Below, piece after piece: positions 18,095 to 26,645 of a DNA stretch of 64,000 bases (within the stretch, counting starts at the first letter, position 1; every line of letters begins with the position of its first letter). The stretch lies in contig NZ_JADWYJ010000005.1 of the NCBI RefSeq assembly GCF_021354595.1, positions 248,001-312,000 of the forward strand, read 5' to 3'. The notes under the pieces are model-generated. The model had not been told where the DNA came from, did no database searches, and worked only from the letters and a program-made list of their open reading frames with translations. A program made the translations under genes and the position numbers. The stretch comes from Maribellus sp. CM-23 (GTDB lineage Bacteria; Bacteroidota; Bacteroidia; Bacteroidales; Prolixibacteraceae).

Positions 18095-18895
18095 ATGAGG
18101 CTTCAATATCTGACCCGCATTTTTTTTCTTGTTGTCTTTCTTTCTTCATTTACAATTTTTTCGAATGCCAATATTTTGGTTCTGAATGGCTTGACTCATG
18201 AGTCGACAGGAGAGCTGGGGACTAAGTACAAAGACAGGATTGAAATCCAAAACAATGGTACGGAAGAGCGCAGTGTGAGGGTTTACCTTCGCGATTACTG
18301 GTTTTCGTATACCGGAGAGAGCCGGCACGATGAGCCGGGCACGCTTGACCGTTCCAATGCGGCGTGGGTCAACTTTAGTCCACAATTACTTACGCTTCAA
18401 CCCAACGAAAAAGCATTTGTAGACTTTGAGGTAAGTGTGCCACAAATCGACTCATTGAAAGGGACTTACTGGAGTGTGATTATGGTGGAGGGAATTGTGC
18501 CTCCTGATACAGTTGCGTCTTCGCGTGGGGTAAAGATCAACACTGCCATCCGGTATGCTGTGCAAATCATCACCAATATTGGCGAAACGGGAACAAAAGA
18601 TTTGCAATTCTTGGGACTTGAGCTAAATAATGACGGAACGAATAATTTACTAAATGTGGCAGTTGAGAACGCAGGTGAATGCATTCTGAGGCCCGAAATC
18701 AGTCTGGAAGTATTTGATGAAAACGGAATTTCGCAAGGAATTTTTAAAGCTGATCGACGAAAAACGCTTCCGGGAACTTCCATCAGTACTTCGCTTGTTT
18801 TAGAAGGGATTAAGCCAGGGAATTACACGGCTATTCTGGTGGCAGACTGTGATGAGGACCACATTTACGGAACCAATATCTCGCTTGAAATCTGA
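18095..18895 (+). CDS. Putative PapD-like periplasmic chaperone of the fibre locus
   Basis: 266 residues from the ATG at 18095 (MRLQYLTRIFF); the alternative TTG start at 18062 would put a basic leader ahead of the signal peptide. After cleavage near SNAN the protein shows two Ig-like halves. The first has IEIQNNGTEERSVRVYLRDYW and the run LTLQPNEKAFVDFEVSVP. The second has LLNVAVENAGECILRPEISLEVFDENG and a final strand set TLPGTSISTSL. The order (strand, N-type residue patch, P-x-E-x spacer) recalls fimbrial chaperones of the PapD superfamily. Placement between a pilin-like gene and an usher-like gene, with 2 bp to the latter, supports the role. Sequence alone does not prove donor-strand chaperoning. 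Confidence 0.55.
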   Translation: MRLQYLTRIFFLVVFLSSFTIFSNANILVLNGLTHESTGELGTKYKDRIEIQNNGTEERSVRVYLRDYWFSYTGESRHDEPGTLDRSNAAWVNFSPQLLTLQPNEKAFVDFEVSVPQIDSLKGTYWSVIMVEGIVPPDTVASSRGVKINTAIRYAVQIITNIGETGTKDLQFLGLELNNDGTNNLLNVAVENAGECILRPEISLEVFDENGISQGIFKADRRKTLPGTSISTSLVLEGIKPGNYTAILVADCDEDHIYGTNISLEI

Positions 18896-18897
18896 AA

Positions 18898-21800
18898 ATG
18901 CTTCGTCAGCTATTTTTCATAACTATATTTTTGTTGGTATTTGCCTGTTCCGCTTTGGGACAGCAGAAAGCATCGGTACGTTTTGTAAAAGACAAAGTTT
19001 CGGCACTTCCCGGAGAAGTTGTGAACCTGGCTTACCATGTTGATAATTTCTCGGCTGATACCCTTGATATTTTACCTTCATTTTTATACCCGGAAGCCTG
19101 GAGTTTGGTGACAAATATTCAGCAAATCAAAATTGCTCCCGGGCAAAAAAAGCTGGGGATTGTTTCGTTGAAGATCTTTTACGAAAGTGCAGTGGGTGAA
19201 TACCCTGTTACGGTTAGGCTCAAGGAACGAGGCGAAACACAGTTGGCTCAGTCCGGAATCGGTATTTCTGTTCTGGAGGTTGAAAACATTACACTGGAAC
19301 TGATTGATAAGCCGATTTATGTGTCGGCAGGAGATAAAATTAGTGCCTCTTACATGCTTCAGAATTTGGGAAATACCGAAAAGAATATTTTCATCAACAC
19401 CAATAACTGCGATGTTTCCGGGCCTTCATCTGTTACGCTGAAGCCAGGTGAATCTGCGCAGGTTCAGATTGTAAAAACAACGTCTGATGAAATCTTCCAG
19501 AGTAAAAATGAATCGTTTACAGTGCGGGCTTTGGTGGATGAACGGGTTTTGAAAAGCATTTACTCAACGGCCGTTGTATTGCCGTCGAAGAAAGCCCGGA
19601 AAGATCTGTACTATCGTTTTCCGGTTAAAATGGCGGCAACTTATCTTTCCACCAATCGCCAAAACGAGTTTGAGTCGGTTTTGCAGTACCAGGTAGACGG
19701 GAGAGGTTCGCTTGATCCCGAAGGAAAGCATCAGTTAGGGTTTATGGCCCGCTGGCCCGATAATTCGGATCTTAGTTTTCTGGGTTTGTACGACCAGTAT
19801 TTTCTTACTTATTCGAATGATAACCTGGAGGTATTTCTGGGTGATAAATCCTATACGGTAACTCCGCTTACCGAGTCGTTCCGGTATGGAAGAGGTGCGG
19901 AGGGAAAGCTTACCCTGAACAATGGGCTGGGGGTAGGTTTCAAGTATTTGAAGCCGCGTTTTTTCGAGGAGATTGAGAGTGAACTGGCTGTCTCAGCTGG
20001 TTTTAATTTTAACCGGAACAATAAAATTGAATTACACTATTTGTCAAAGAAATACCAACTGGAAAATGACCCGGCGCAACTGTTTAGCTTGACTTCGCTG
20101 TTTACTCCTTTTAAGCATACTTCAGTGGATGTAGAAGTATCGCACGGACAATTTGTTGGGAAAAAATCGAATGCGGTGCGTGCTGGATTAAACAGCCGAT
20201 TTTCAATTTTTCAGCTTACAGGAGTTTATTACGACACAGGAAAAGACTACCCCGGGTATTATACCAATTCGCGGTTTTACTCAGCTGGCGTGAGTGCAGA
20301 CATTTCGGAACGAATCAGCTTGTTTGCCAGTGCGAGAGAAGATTTCAGAAATGCGCAGTTGGATACTTTTTTTGTAACGGCCCCTTATTCAAGATCGTTG
20401 CAGGGAACTGTGAGCTATAGAACCGGCGAGCGAAGCAACCTGAAACTATACTGGCGCGAATATGAAAGAAAAGACAGGTTAAGCCTGAATAAATTTCACT
20501 ACCAAACTAACTCTTGGAACCTGCAGTTTAATCACCGGTTTAAAAAAATAGATTACTATTTGAGCGGTGAGGTGGGGGAGACCACTAACTTTTTGGAAAA
20601 TGCGGGGCAGCAAGATCAAAAAAGTTACCGGGCCTCGGCTGATGTAACATATCGTTTTAATTCCCGGCATTCGGTACGTGTTTTCGGAAACTGGTCGAAT
20701 ATTAACCAAATTGTTTCTGACGATCGACGCAGTGTGTTGGTGGGAATGGCCGCTACGAGCAGGATTTCAAAAAATCTTCGTATGAATTTTTACCTGCAAA
20801 ATGCCTACGATATTGATGATTACTACCGGAACCGAAACCTGATGCAGTTTAACGTGGATTATTCGTTCTTGCGCAGGCACAGCATTTCGCTCCGAAGTTT
20901 TTATACCATTTTCAGAAACCAGGTGAACGACCCCGAGTTTACCATGGCAGCCACTTATGCGTACCGGCTTGGCGTTCCTTTAAAACAGGTGATAAGTGCA
21001 GGGAAAGTTGTGGGAAGGATCAGCGACCGGGAGGGAAATCCTGTGGAGGGGATCTACCTGCGGATTTTAAACGAAACTACGGTTTCAAACAAGAACGGCG
21101 AGTTTGAGTTCAGGCTGGTTACGCCCGGAAAGCAACTCCTGATCATTGATAAGTCGAAGCTGGATGTGGATGAGATCCCTAGTATTCCGATGCCGCTTGA
21201 AATGGAGGTGCTGGATAACGAAGAGTCCGTGGTTAATATCTCAATTCAGAAGGGTGCCCGTTTGAGCGGGAAGCTGATCCTAGGCCAAAGTCAGTTAGCT
21301 GCATTGGATAATAAAGCGGCAAAACCTGCCAATGTTGTGGTGGAGCTGAAAACAGATTTTGAAACTTTTCGCCTGACAAGCGATGGCGAGGGTAACTTTT
21401 CATTTCCGTTGGTTCGTCCCGGCGGTGTTGAATTGCGGATTTACGCCAATACGGTTCCTGCAGGGTACCGGCCAAAACAAACTGTTTATACCTATCATCT
21501 GGAACCGGGCGAACAGAAGTTTGCAGAGATTACGCTTGAGTCATCCAAAAAAGAGATCATTTTCAAATCCGCAGGAAAATCCATCGCTGTTAAAAATAAT
21601 CTTACGCCGGTAGTCATTAACAAGCGAACCCTTAAGGAACCGTCAGAGCAGGAAATCTTTTATTCGATTCAGATCGGTGCATTTAGAAAAGCTTTGCGAA
21701 AAGACTCGAAATTTCTGAAAGACCAATCTTTTTATTTCGAAAAACAAATTGATAACTTACACAAGTATTTTATAGGCCGGTTTACCAATTACGAAGACGC

Positions 21801-21912
21801 TGAAAAAGAACTTGAAAAGCTAAAATCAGAATATGCATCGCCTTTTATAGTGGTGGTTAAAGATGGAAATGTAATGAGCGTGAGCGAGTTTGAATCAGGT
21901 GAAGCTCAGTAG
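18898..21912 (+). CDS. Usher-like outer-membrane protein with C-terminal SPOR domain
   Basis: 1004 residues with a signal peptide (cleavage near LGQ). Two Ig-like NEW3-type domains occupy about 25-230 (PGEVVNLAYHVDN; VSAGDKISASYMLQNLG). About 235-695 is rich in alternating aromatic/polar strands typical of a large outer-membrane barrel; within it the segment VFLGDKSYTVTPLTES followed by RYGRG recalls the GD..RG region of fimbrial ushers. Two further Ig-like domains follow (about 702-785 GRISDREGNPVEGIYLRI, and 790-880). The last 85 residues form a SPOR domain (FYSIQIGAFRKA, then YFIGRFTNYEDAEKELEKL), which in other proteins binds denuded septal peptidoglycan. I infer a secretion pore for the subunits encoded around it. 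Standard ushers have no SPOR domain. Confidence 0.6.
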   Translation: MLRQLFFITIFLLVFACSALGQQKASVRFVKDKVSALPGEVVNLAYHVDNFSADTLDILPSFLYPEAWSLVTNIQQIKIAPGQKKLGIVSLKIFYESAVGEYPVTVRLKERGETQLAQSGIGISVLEVENITLELIDKPIYVSAGDKISASYMLQNLGNTEKNIFINTNNCDVSGPSSVTLKPGESAQVQIVKTTSDEIFQSKNESFTVRALVDERVLKSIYSTAVVLPSKKARKDLYYRFPVKMAATYLSTNRQNEFESVLQYQVDGRGSLDPEGKHQLGFMARWPDNSDLSFLGLYDQYFLTYSNDNLEVFLGDKSYTVTPLTESFRYGRGAEGKLTLNNGLGVGFKYLKPRFFEEIESELAVSAGFNFNRNNKIELHYLSKKYQLENDPAQLFSLTSLFTPFKHTSVDVEVSHGQFVGKKSNAVRAGLNSRFSIFQLTGVYYDTGKDYPGYYTNSRFYSAGVSADISERISLFASAREDFRNAQLDTFFVTAPYSRSLQGTVSYRTGERSNLKLYWREYERKDRLSLNKFHYQTNSWNLQFNHRFKKIDYYLSGEVGETTNFLENAGQQDQKSYRASADVTYRFNSRHSVRVFGNWSNINQIVSDDRRSVLVGMAATSRISKNLRMNFYLQNAYDIDDYYRNRNLMQFNVDYSFLRRHSISLRSFYTIFRNQVNDPEFTMAATYAYRLGVPLKQVISAGKVVGRISDREGNPVEGIYLRILNETTVSNKNGEFEFRLVTPGKQLLIIDKSKLDVDEIPSIPMPLEMEVLDNEESVVNISIQKGARLSGKLILGQSQLAALDNKAAKPANVVVELKTDFETFRLTSDGEGNFSFPLVRPGGVELRIYANTVPAGYRPKQTVYTYHLEPGEQKFAEITLESSKKEIIFKSAGKSIAVKNNLTPVVINKRTLKEPSEQEIFYSIQIGAFRKALRKDSKFLKDQSFYFEKQIDNLHKYFIGRFTNYEDAEKELEKLKSEYASPFIVVVKDGNVMSVSEFESGEAQ

Positions 21913-21960
21913 TAAAACTGTGAAACTCAGCGCAGGTATTGTACAAATGAATGTAAAATA

Positions 21961-22521
21961 ATGAAGAGTTGCATTAAACATATAATGATCGTTTTTGTGG
22001 CGTTGGGCTTTGCGGTATCGGCGCAGGCGCAATGGAACAGCGGTAATATAAATGTACGTTTTTCGGTGCCCGAAATTGCGATCGTAGATATTGAACCCGA
22101 GCTTGGTTACATCGAGTTTAGCGTAAATGCTCCCTATATTGCGGGTGGAGAGCCGGTGGTAGAGCATGTTTCCAGCGAGTCGGTGTGGATCAACTATACC
22201 TCAGCCATTCGGAGAAATGGGAACCGCCGGTCGATCAATGCACAGATTTCGGAAGGTACCATTCCCGACGGCATTTCTTTTTATGTGGAAGCTTCTTTTG
22301 CATCTGCATTTGGGAGCATAAATCAAGGGAGTCCTGTGGGTAGAGTTCAGATTACCAGTCAGCCGCATCCGATTATTACCGGCATCGGTAGTTGTTTCAC
22401 CGGCGACGGAGTAGGAAAGGGGCATGAGTTAAAATATTTTCTTGAGATTTCTGATTTCAGCCAGATGAAATCGATAGAAGACCAGGTATTTACGGTATTG
22501 TATACTATCACTGATAATTAG
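21961..22521 (+). CDS. Putative fibre subunit 3 (pilin-like secreted protein)
   Basis: 186 residues with a Sec signal peptide (VSAQAQ). Shares the subunit pattern: VPEIAIVDIEP, YIAGGEPV, VWINYTSAI, a middle INQGSPVG, GIGSCFTGDG and the C-terminal FTVLYTITDN. It lies 48 bp after the usher-like gene on the same strand. Its separation from subunits 1 and 2, and its position after the assembly pore, would suit a tip or anchor subunit; this is a guess. The two features most conserved between the three paralogs are the GIG(N/S)C(Y/F)TG loop and the final YTIT(D/E)N strand. Confidence 0.6.
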   Translation: MKSCIKHIMIVFVALGFAVSAQAQWNSGNINVRFSVPEIAIVDIEPELGYIEFSVNAPYIAGGEPVVEHVSSESVWINYTSAIRRNGNRRSINAQISEGTIPDGISFYVEASFASAFGSINQGSPVGRVQITSQPHPIITGIGSCFTGDGVGKGHELKYFLEISDFSQMKSIEDQVFTVLYTITDN

Positions 22522-22620
22522 CGGAGAATGAAACGAGCGCGTAAATTATCTTTTGTGCAAAGGAGGGTAATTATAAGCGAGTTCCATGAGTTGCGATAAG
22601 AAATAAAGAATTATAAACGA

Positions 22621-23115
22621 ATGAAAGTTACGTCGGTTTTAGTCTTTTTATTACTCGGATTGCTGGCAAGTGCCCAGCAAATGGAGGTGCGTGTTGATGG
22701 AGCTGTTTCGTTTGACGGAGCAACCTTTGCTGTTACCGAGGCCGGTGAAGACTTTGCGTTTGGGGTTGAAAGTGAATCCTCGCTGTGGATCTCGATAGAT
22801 ACAAACGATTACTGGGATAAAAAGGTTAACCCCAACCGGAAATGGTGGGTGGAAGTAGTGCGGGAAGATCTGACCTGGAACGATGATGTTCGGCTGGAAA
22901 TCGTTCGTACCGGCGATGGTTACGGCCAGAAAAACAACCATAAGGTGTACGACGGTACCACTTATCAGTACATTGGAGAAAATTCCTGGTATTTTTTTCG
23001 CGGGCGGGGTATTATATATGATATTCCGATTCAGCTAAGGCTGTCTGGTCTCTCGGTTACACAGGGAGCGCAGGATTTTGAGACAAATGTGATATTAACC
23101 ATTTATGACGATTGA
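22621..23115 (+). CDS. Divergent secreted beta protein, possible fourth fibre subunit
   Basis: 164 residues with a short signal peptide (LLASAQQ). The mature part lacks the GIGNCYTG signature but keeps a similar outline: an early beta strand, SLWISIDT where the subunits have WLNYSS, and a C-terminal alternating strand FETNVILTIYDD. Four tryptophans cluster in 58-86. It lies in the same direction as the usher-like gene and overlaps the next gene by one base, so it belongs to the operon. It could be an adhesin tip domain or terminator subunit. No known family was recognised. Confidence 0.5.
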   Translation: MKVTSVLVFLLLGLLASAQQMEVRVDGAVSFDGATFAVTEAGEDFAFGVESESSLWISIDTNDYWDKKVNPNRKWWVEVVREDLTWNDDVRLEIVRTGDGYGQKNNHKVYDGTTYQYIGENSWYFFRGRGIIYDIPIQLRLSGLSVTQGAQDFETNVILTIYDD

Positions 23116-23468
23116 TGATGAGCAAGAAAATCGTATTTGCAACCTGTATTTTGGCTATTTTTCTGCTTACATGCGAGGAGCGGGAAACGGAGGAGATTAC
23201 AACGCCGGCTTGGATTGAAGCACGTTTGACAGAACTGCAGAACTCCGGCGAATGCTTTGGATGTACCTTGCAGCGCTGGACCTATAACAACGAATACTAT
23301 TATCATCTTTATTGTAATCATTGGTCATGCAGCAATTGCGAAGTGTATCGCTACAATGGTGAAAAAGTTGTTTGGGGCGAGAATGTGGATCCCGCAGATT
23401 ACGAAAAAAACAAACACCGGCCCGTAAAAATATGGGAGTGCGGCATGGAAATCAATGGCGGAACTTAA
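23115..23468 (+). CDS. Small cysteine-rich lipoprotein at the end of the fibre operon
   Basis: 117 residues starting at the ATG that overlaps the TGA of the previous gene (TGATG). The signal ends in LLTC, giving a lipoprotein. Six more cysteines lie in the mature part (GECFGC, HLYCNHWSCSNC, WECG), in pairs that could form disulfides or bind a metal. No homologous family was recognised. Translational coupling to the fourth subunit suggests it works with the fibre, perhaps as a surface anchor. Confidence 0.6.
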   Translation: MMSKKIVFATCILAIFLLTCEERETEEITTPAWIEARLTELQNSGECFGCTLQRWTYNNEYYYHLYCNHWSCSNCEVYRYNGEKVVWGENVDPADYEKNKHRPVKIWECGMEINGGT

Positions 23469-23505
23469 TAGCTCCTCTCTCTCTTATTTTCTGATTTTCT
23501 GCGGC

Positions 23506-23895
23506 CTAGCTGGTAATTTCAATACGATTCCCATCCGGGTCAAGAATAACACTTTCATAATACCCGTCGCCGGTGGAGTGAGGCTCTTTTAGCACTTTGA
23601 ACCCGTCTTTCCGGAGCGTGTTGGTGAGTGCATCAACCTTTTCTTTTGATCCAACACTGATGGCAAAATGAATCAAGCCGGTAAACTGCTTAACTACATC
23701 GTTTTTCGATTTTGGAATTCCTGGCATTTCCATCAGTTCCAGCCGGCAATCACCGTAAAAGGAAAGAAAATAGGACCGAAACTCCTTGGAGTGGTTGTGG
23801 TAGATTTCTGACGAAGAAGCATCGAAATAATGCATGTAGAAATTCCGGAGGCCCTCGAGATTGTATGTCCAGATTGCAATATGTTCAATACGCAT
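23506..23895 (-). CDS. VOC/glyoxalase-family protein
   Basis: 129-residue single vicinal-oxygen-chelate protein. The start RIEHIAIWTYNLEGLRNFY is the usual first beta-alpha unit with a metal His. The second half has GLIHFAISVGSK and ends in ILDPDGNRIEI, the typical C-terminal metal Glu strand. Such proteins range from glyoxalase I to antibiotic-binding proteins; the substrate cannot be named. Convergent with the fibre operon and upstream of the HD hydrolase gene on the same strand. Confidence 0.88.
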   Translation of the reverse strand: MRIEHIAIWTYNLEGLRNFYMHYFDASSSEIYHNHSKEFRSYFLSFYGDCRLELMEMPGIPKSKNDVVKQFTGLIHFAISVGSKEKVDALTNTLRKDGFKVLKEPHSTGDGYYESVILDPDGNRIEITS

Positions 23896-23961
23896 GGCTT
23901 TGCTTTTTTTTGATCCATTAAAAATACGAAACGTTTTCAGTAAAAAACAGAGGCAATTGAA

Positions 23962-24618
23962 TTAAATTTCACCGTTCCATTCACCAAAAAAACGGTCCAG
24001 AAATGTTTCCATGAAAATGTGTCTTTCGTTAGCTATTTGAAGGGCGGCGGATGTGTTGAGCCGTTCTTTTAATAGCAGTAGTTTTTCGTAAAAATGGTTG
24101 ATGGTAGGCGCCGTGCTTTTCTTGTAATCATCAAAACTATTGTGCATTACAGGTGGAATGCTCGGATCGTACATCAAGCGATTCTTGTTTCCGCCATAGG
24201 CAAAAGTACGGGCAATACCGATGGCACCGATGGCATCCAGCCGGTCGGCATCCTGAACAATCTTAGCTTCTGTTGAGGTGGCAGCCGTTTCTACTTCCGC
24301 ACCTTTAAAGGATACTTCGGAAATTACCTGTAATATTTTCTCCTGTTGAGCCTTTTCAACATCCATTTGTTCAAGCCAGGTCCGGGCTCTTGATGTGTGA
24401 TTATCTGTTTGTAGCTTCCAGTCGTCCAGATCGTGCAATAAAGCCGCCATTTCAATTGTAAAACGGTTACCTCCTTCCAGTTCCGAAATTTTTAGGGCCA
24501 GGTTCCGAACGCGAAAAATGTGCCACCAGTCGTGTCCCGATCCTTCTCCTTCAAAAAGCTCTTTGATGTGATCCTCAGTGCGTTTAAGTACCTCGTTTTG
24601 TCGAATATTCGAATTCAT
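23962..24618 (-). CDS. HD-domain phosphohydrolase
   Basis: 218-residue cytoplasmic protein of the HD superfamily, close in pattern to the YedJ type. Metal ligands are visible: His33 in HDWWHIFRVRNLA, the His62-Asp63 pair in LLHDLDDWK and a later Asp in IVQDADRLDAIGAIGIART. The substrate is probably a phosphorylated or nucleotide compound but is unknown. It stands 66 bp from the VOC gene in the same direction. Confidence 0.88.
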   Translation of the reverse strand: MNSNIRQNEVLKRTEDHIKELFEGEGSGHDWWHIFRVRNLALKISELEGGNRFTIEMAALLHDLDDWKLQTDNHTSRARTWLEQMDVEKAQQEKILQVISEVSFKGAEVETAATSTEAKIVQDADRLDAIGAIGIARTFAYGGNKNRLMYDPSIPPVMHNSFDDYKKSTAPTINHFYEKLLLLKERLNTSAALQIANERHIFMETFLDRFFGEWNGEI

Positions 24619-24771
24619 AATTCAAAATTAGCCGTATGAAGATAGATTTTAAAAGCCAAAAAATGTTAACAATGTTAAGAGGCGTTTTTTAATGCATTGA
24701 TAATCAGCTGTGAATTGAAAATATTATTTCGAATGGGATGTATATCACTGTCGCAGACATTGCTTTTTTAC

Positions 24772-24779
24772 TATTTTTG
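24772..24779 (+). promoter_or_regulatory. Bacteroidota -7 box upstream of the acyl-CoA ligase gene
   Basis: TATTTTTG is an exact TAnnTTTG match, 65 bp before the chosen ATG at 24845. The implied 5' leader of roughly 60 nt excludes nothing in the coding region and supports 24845 over far-upstream starts. Confidence 0.5.
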
Positions 24780-24844
24780 CCACGTTTTAAGGAACCTAAA
24801 GGTTTTAGGATTATTTGGGTTTGAACAGACAGGGAAGATTGTAT

Positions 24845-26506
24845 ATGACATATAATAAAAAACTTACTCTACCGGCGATGTTTTATAATTCGGTAGAGAA
24901 ATATGCAAATAAAACCTCGATTGTATTTACCGGCGAAGAAAATTACACTTACGCGGAAATGGGAGAAGAGGTTGAACGCATTGCAGAGATGTTGCTGGAG
25001 TTAGGCATTGGTTCGGGCGATAAAGTAGCGATACTAAGTGCCAACATGCCAAACTGGGGAAAAGCTTTTTTTGCCATTTCACTGATCGGAGCCGTAGCCG
25101 TTCCGATTTTACCCGATTTTCACAGTAAAGAAATTCACTCGATTCTCGAACATTCGGGATCAAAAGCATTGTTTGTTTCCGAAGGATTGTACACGAGTGT
25201 CAGCGACAAAACGGCGCATATGCTGGAATGCATGATTTTGGTAGACCGCTTTGCGCTTATTCCAAAGGAAACTCCGGCGAGCCATTTGCACTTACTGGCT
25301 TCATCCGTTCCGGTTAACAAGAAAGATTTTGTTCCGGTAGATGTGGACGAGGAAGATTTGGCATCGATTATTTATACATCAGGAACTACCGGGAACTCGA
25401 AAGGGGTTATGCTGACACATAAGAACCTGACGTGGACTGCCCGCCAAAGCCGCACGCTGCAAAAAATTGAAGAAGACGACAGGTTTCTTTCGATGCTGCC
25501 GCTTTCGCATACACTCGAAAACACTGTAGGCTTTTTATTGCCGATGATGTACGGTGCTTCTGTGCACTATTTACGTAAGCCTCCGGTGCCTTCGGTTTTA
25601 CTACCGGCACTGAAAACGGTGAAGCCAACCATCATGTTATCAGTGCCGCTGATCATCGAAAAGGTGTATCGTTCAAAGATCCAGCCTACGTTTGAAAAAA
25701 ATGGCCTGATGCGTTTCCTGAGCACTTTTGCTCCTACACGGATATTGTTGCACAAGGTAGCTGCCAAAAAGCTGATGGAGACTTTTGGTGGTTGTGTTCA
25801 TTTCTTTGGAATTGGTGGGGCCAAACTCGACACCACGGTGGAACGTTTTCTGAAAGAAGGCGGATTTCCATACGCAATTGGTTACGGTCTGACAGAAACA
25901 GCTCCTTTGCTGGCTGGTGCAGTTGGCAAAAATACACGGGTAGGTTCTACCGGTATTGCCATGGAAGGCGTTACGCTACGTATTGCCGATCCTGATCCGA
26001 AGACCGGCGAAGGTGAAATTCAGGCAAAGGGCGAAAATGTAATGAAAGGCTATTACAAAGCGCCTGAAATTACGAAAGAAGTGTTTACGGAAGATGGCTG
26101 GTTCCGTACCGGCGACCGGGGTGTTTTCATCAAAAACAAGCTGTTTGTAAAAGGCCGTATCAAAACCATGATTGTAGGTGCCAGCGGCGAAAACATCTAT
26201 CCCGAAGAAATCGAGTCAGTGATCAACAAAATGCGTTTTGTGCTCGAATCACTGGTTGTGGAGAAAAAAGGGAAATTGGTGGCCATGATTCACCTGAATA
26301 TGGAAGAAGTGGAGGAGAATCTGAAAAATATGAAACTGGAGGCCAAACAGTATATCGCGGTCAAATCGGATGAAATTCTGCTGGAGATCATGAAGAAAGT
26401 TAACCTGGAAGTGAACAAGTTTTCGCGGATTAACCAGGTGGTATTGCAGCCTATCCCGTTTGAACGTACCCCCACCCGAAAGATCAAGAGATTTTTATAC
26501 GCTTAG
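24845..26506 (+). CDS. Long-chain acyl-CoA synthetase (AMP-forming)
   Basis: Adenylate-forming ligase activating fatty acids to acyl-CoA. 553 residues from the ATG at 24845 (MTYNKKLTLPAMF); the TTG at 24815 is a less likely start. The P-loop-like motif IIYTSGTTGNSKGVMLTH, the A5 motif YGLTETAP and the A8 hinge region GWFRTGDRGVF are complete, and a C-terminal PTRKIKRF carries the catalytic-type lysine. The protein is slightly short for FadD and resembles the Bacteroidota FAA1-like group. It is followed by a strong terminator. Confidence 0.92.
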   Translation: MTYNKKLTLPAMFYNSVEKYANKTSIVFTGEENYTYAEMGEEVERIAEMLLELGIGSGDKVAILSANMPNWGKAFFAISLIGAVAVPILPDFHSKEIHSILEHSGSKALFVSEGLYTSVSDKTAHMLECMILVDRFALIPKETPASHLHLLASSVPVNKKDFVPVDVDEEDLASIIYTSGTTGNSKGVMLTHKNLTWTARQSRTLQKIEEDDRFLSMLPLSHTLENTVGFLLPMMYGASVHYLRKPPVPSVLLPALKTVKPTIMLSVPLIIEKVYRSKIQPTFEKNGLMRFLSTFAPTRILLHKVAAKKLMETFGGCVHFFGIGGAKLDTTVERFLKEGGFPYAIGYGLTETAPLLAGAVGKNTRVGSTGIAMEGVTLRIADPDPKTGEGEIQAKGENVMKGYYKAPEITKEVFTEDGWFRTGDRGVFIKNKLFVKGRIKTMIVGASGENIYPEEIESVINKMRFVLESLVVEKKGKLVAMIHLNMEEVEENLKNMKLEAKQYIAVKSDEILLEIMKKVNLEVNKFSRINQVVLQPIPFERTPTRKIKRFLYA

Positions 26507-26523
26507 GATAAATTGATATTATA

Positions 26524-26556
26524 AAAGGAAAGCTTCAGATGAGGCTTTCCTTTTTT
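26524..26556 (+). terminator. Terminator between acyl-CoA ligase and purM
   Basis: Stem AAAGGAAAGC / GCTTTCCTTT with a 10-nt loop, followed by a run of T residues. It lies 18 bp after the ligase stop and upstream of the purM promoter. Confidence 0.9.
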
Positions 26557-26614
26557 GTTACATTAAAGATGAGGCCAATGCAAAGCTAGTTTCCTGAAAT
26601 GAGCAAAGTTTTGC

Positions 26615-26622
26615 TAATTTTG
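26615..26622 (+). promoter_or_regulatory. Bacteroidota -7 box upstream of purM
   Basis: TAATTTTG is an exact TAnnTTTG match placed 23 bp before the purM ATG and just after the preceding terminator, so a short leader is expected. Confidence 0.6.
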
Positions 26623-26645
26623 TAGCCACAAAAATTTCAGCATAG

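Noticed and set aside
24815..24844. TTG start for the acyl-CoA ligase
   Set aside because: The ATG at 24845 begins directly before the conserved N-terminus and fits better with the promoter.
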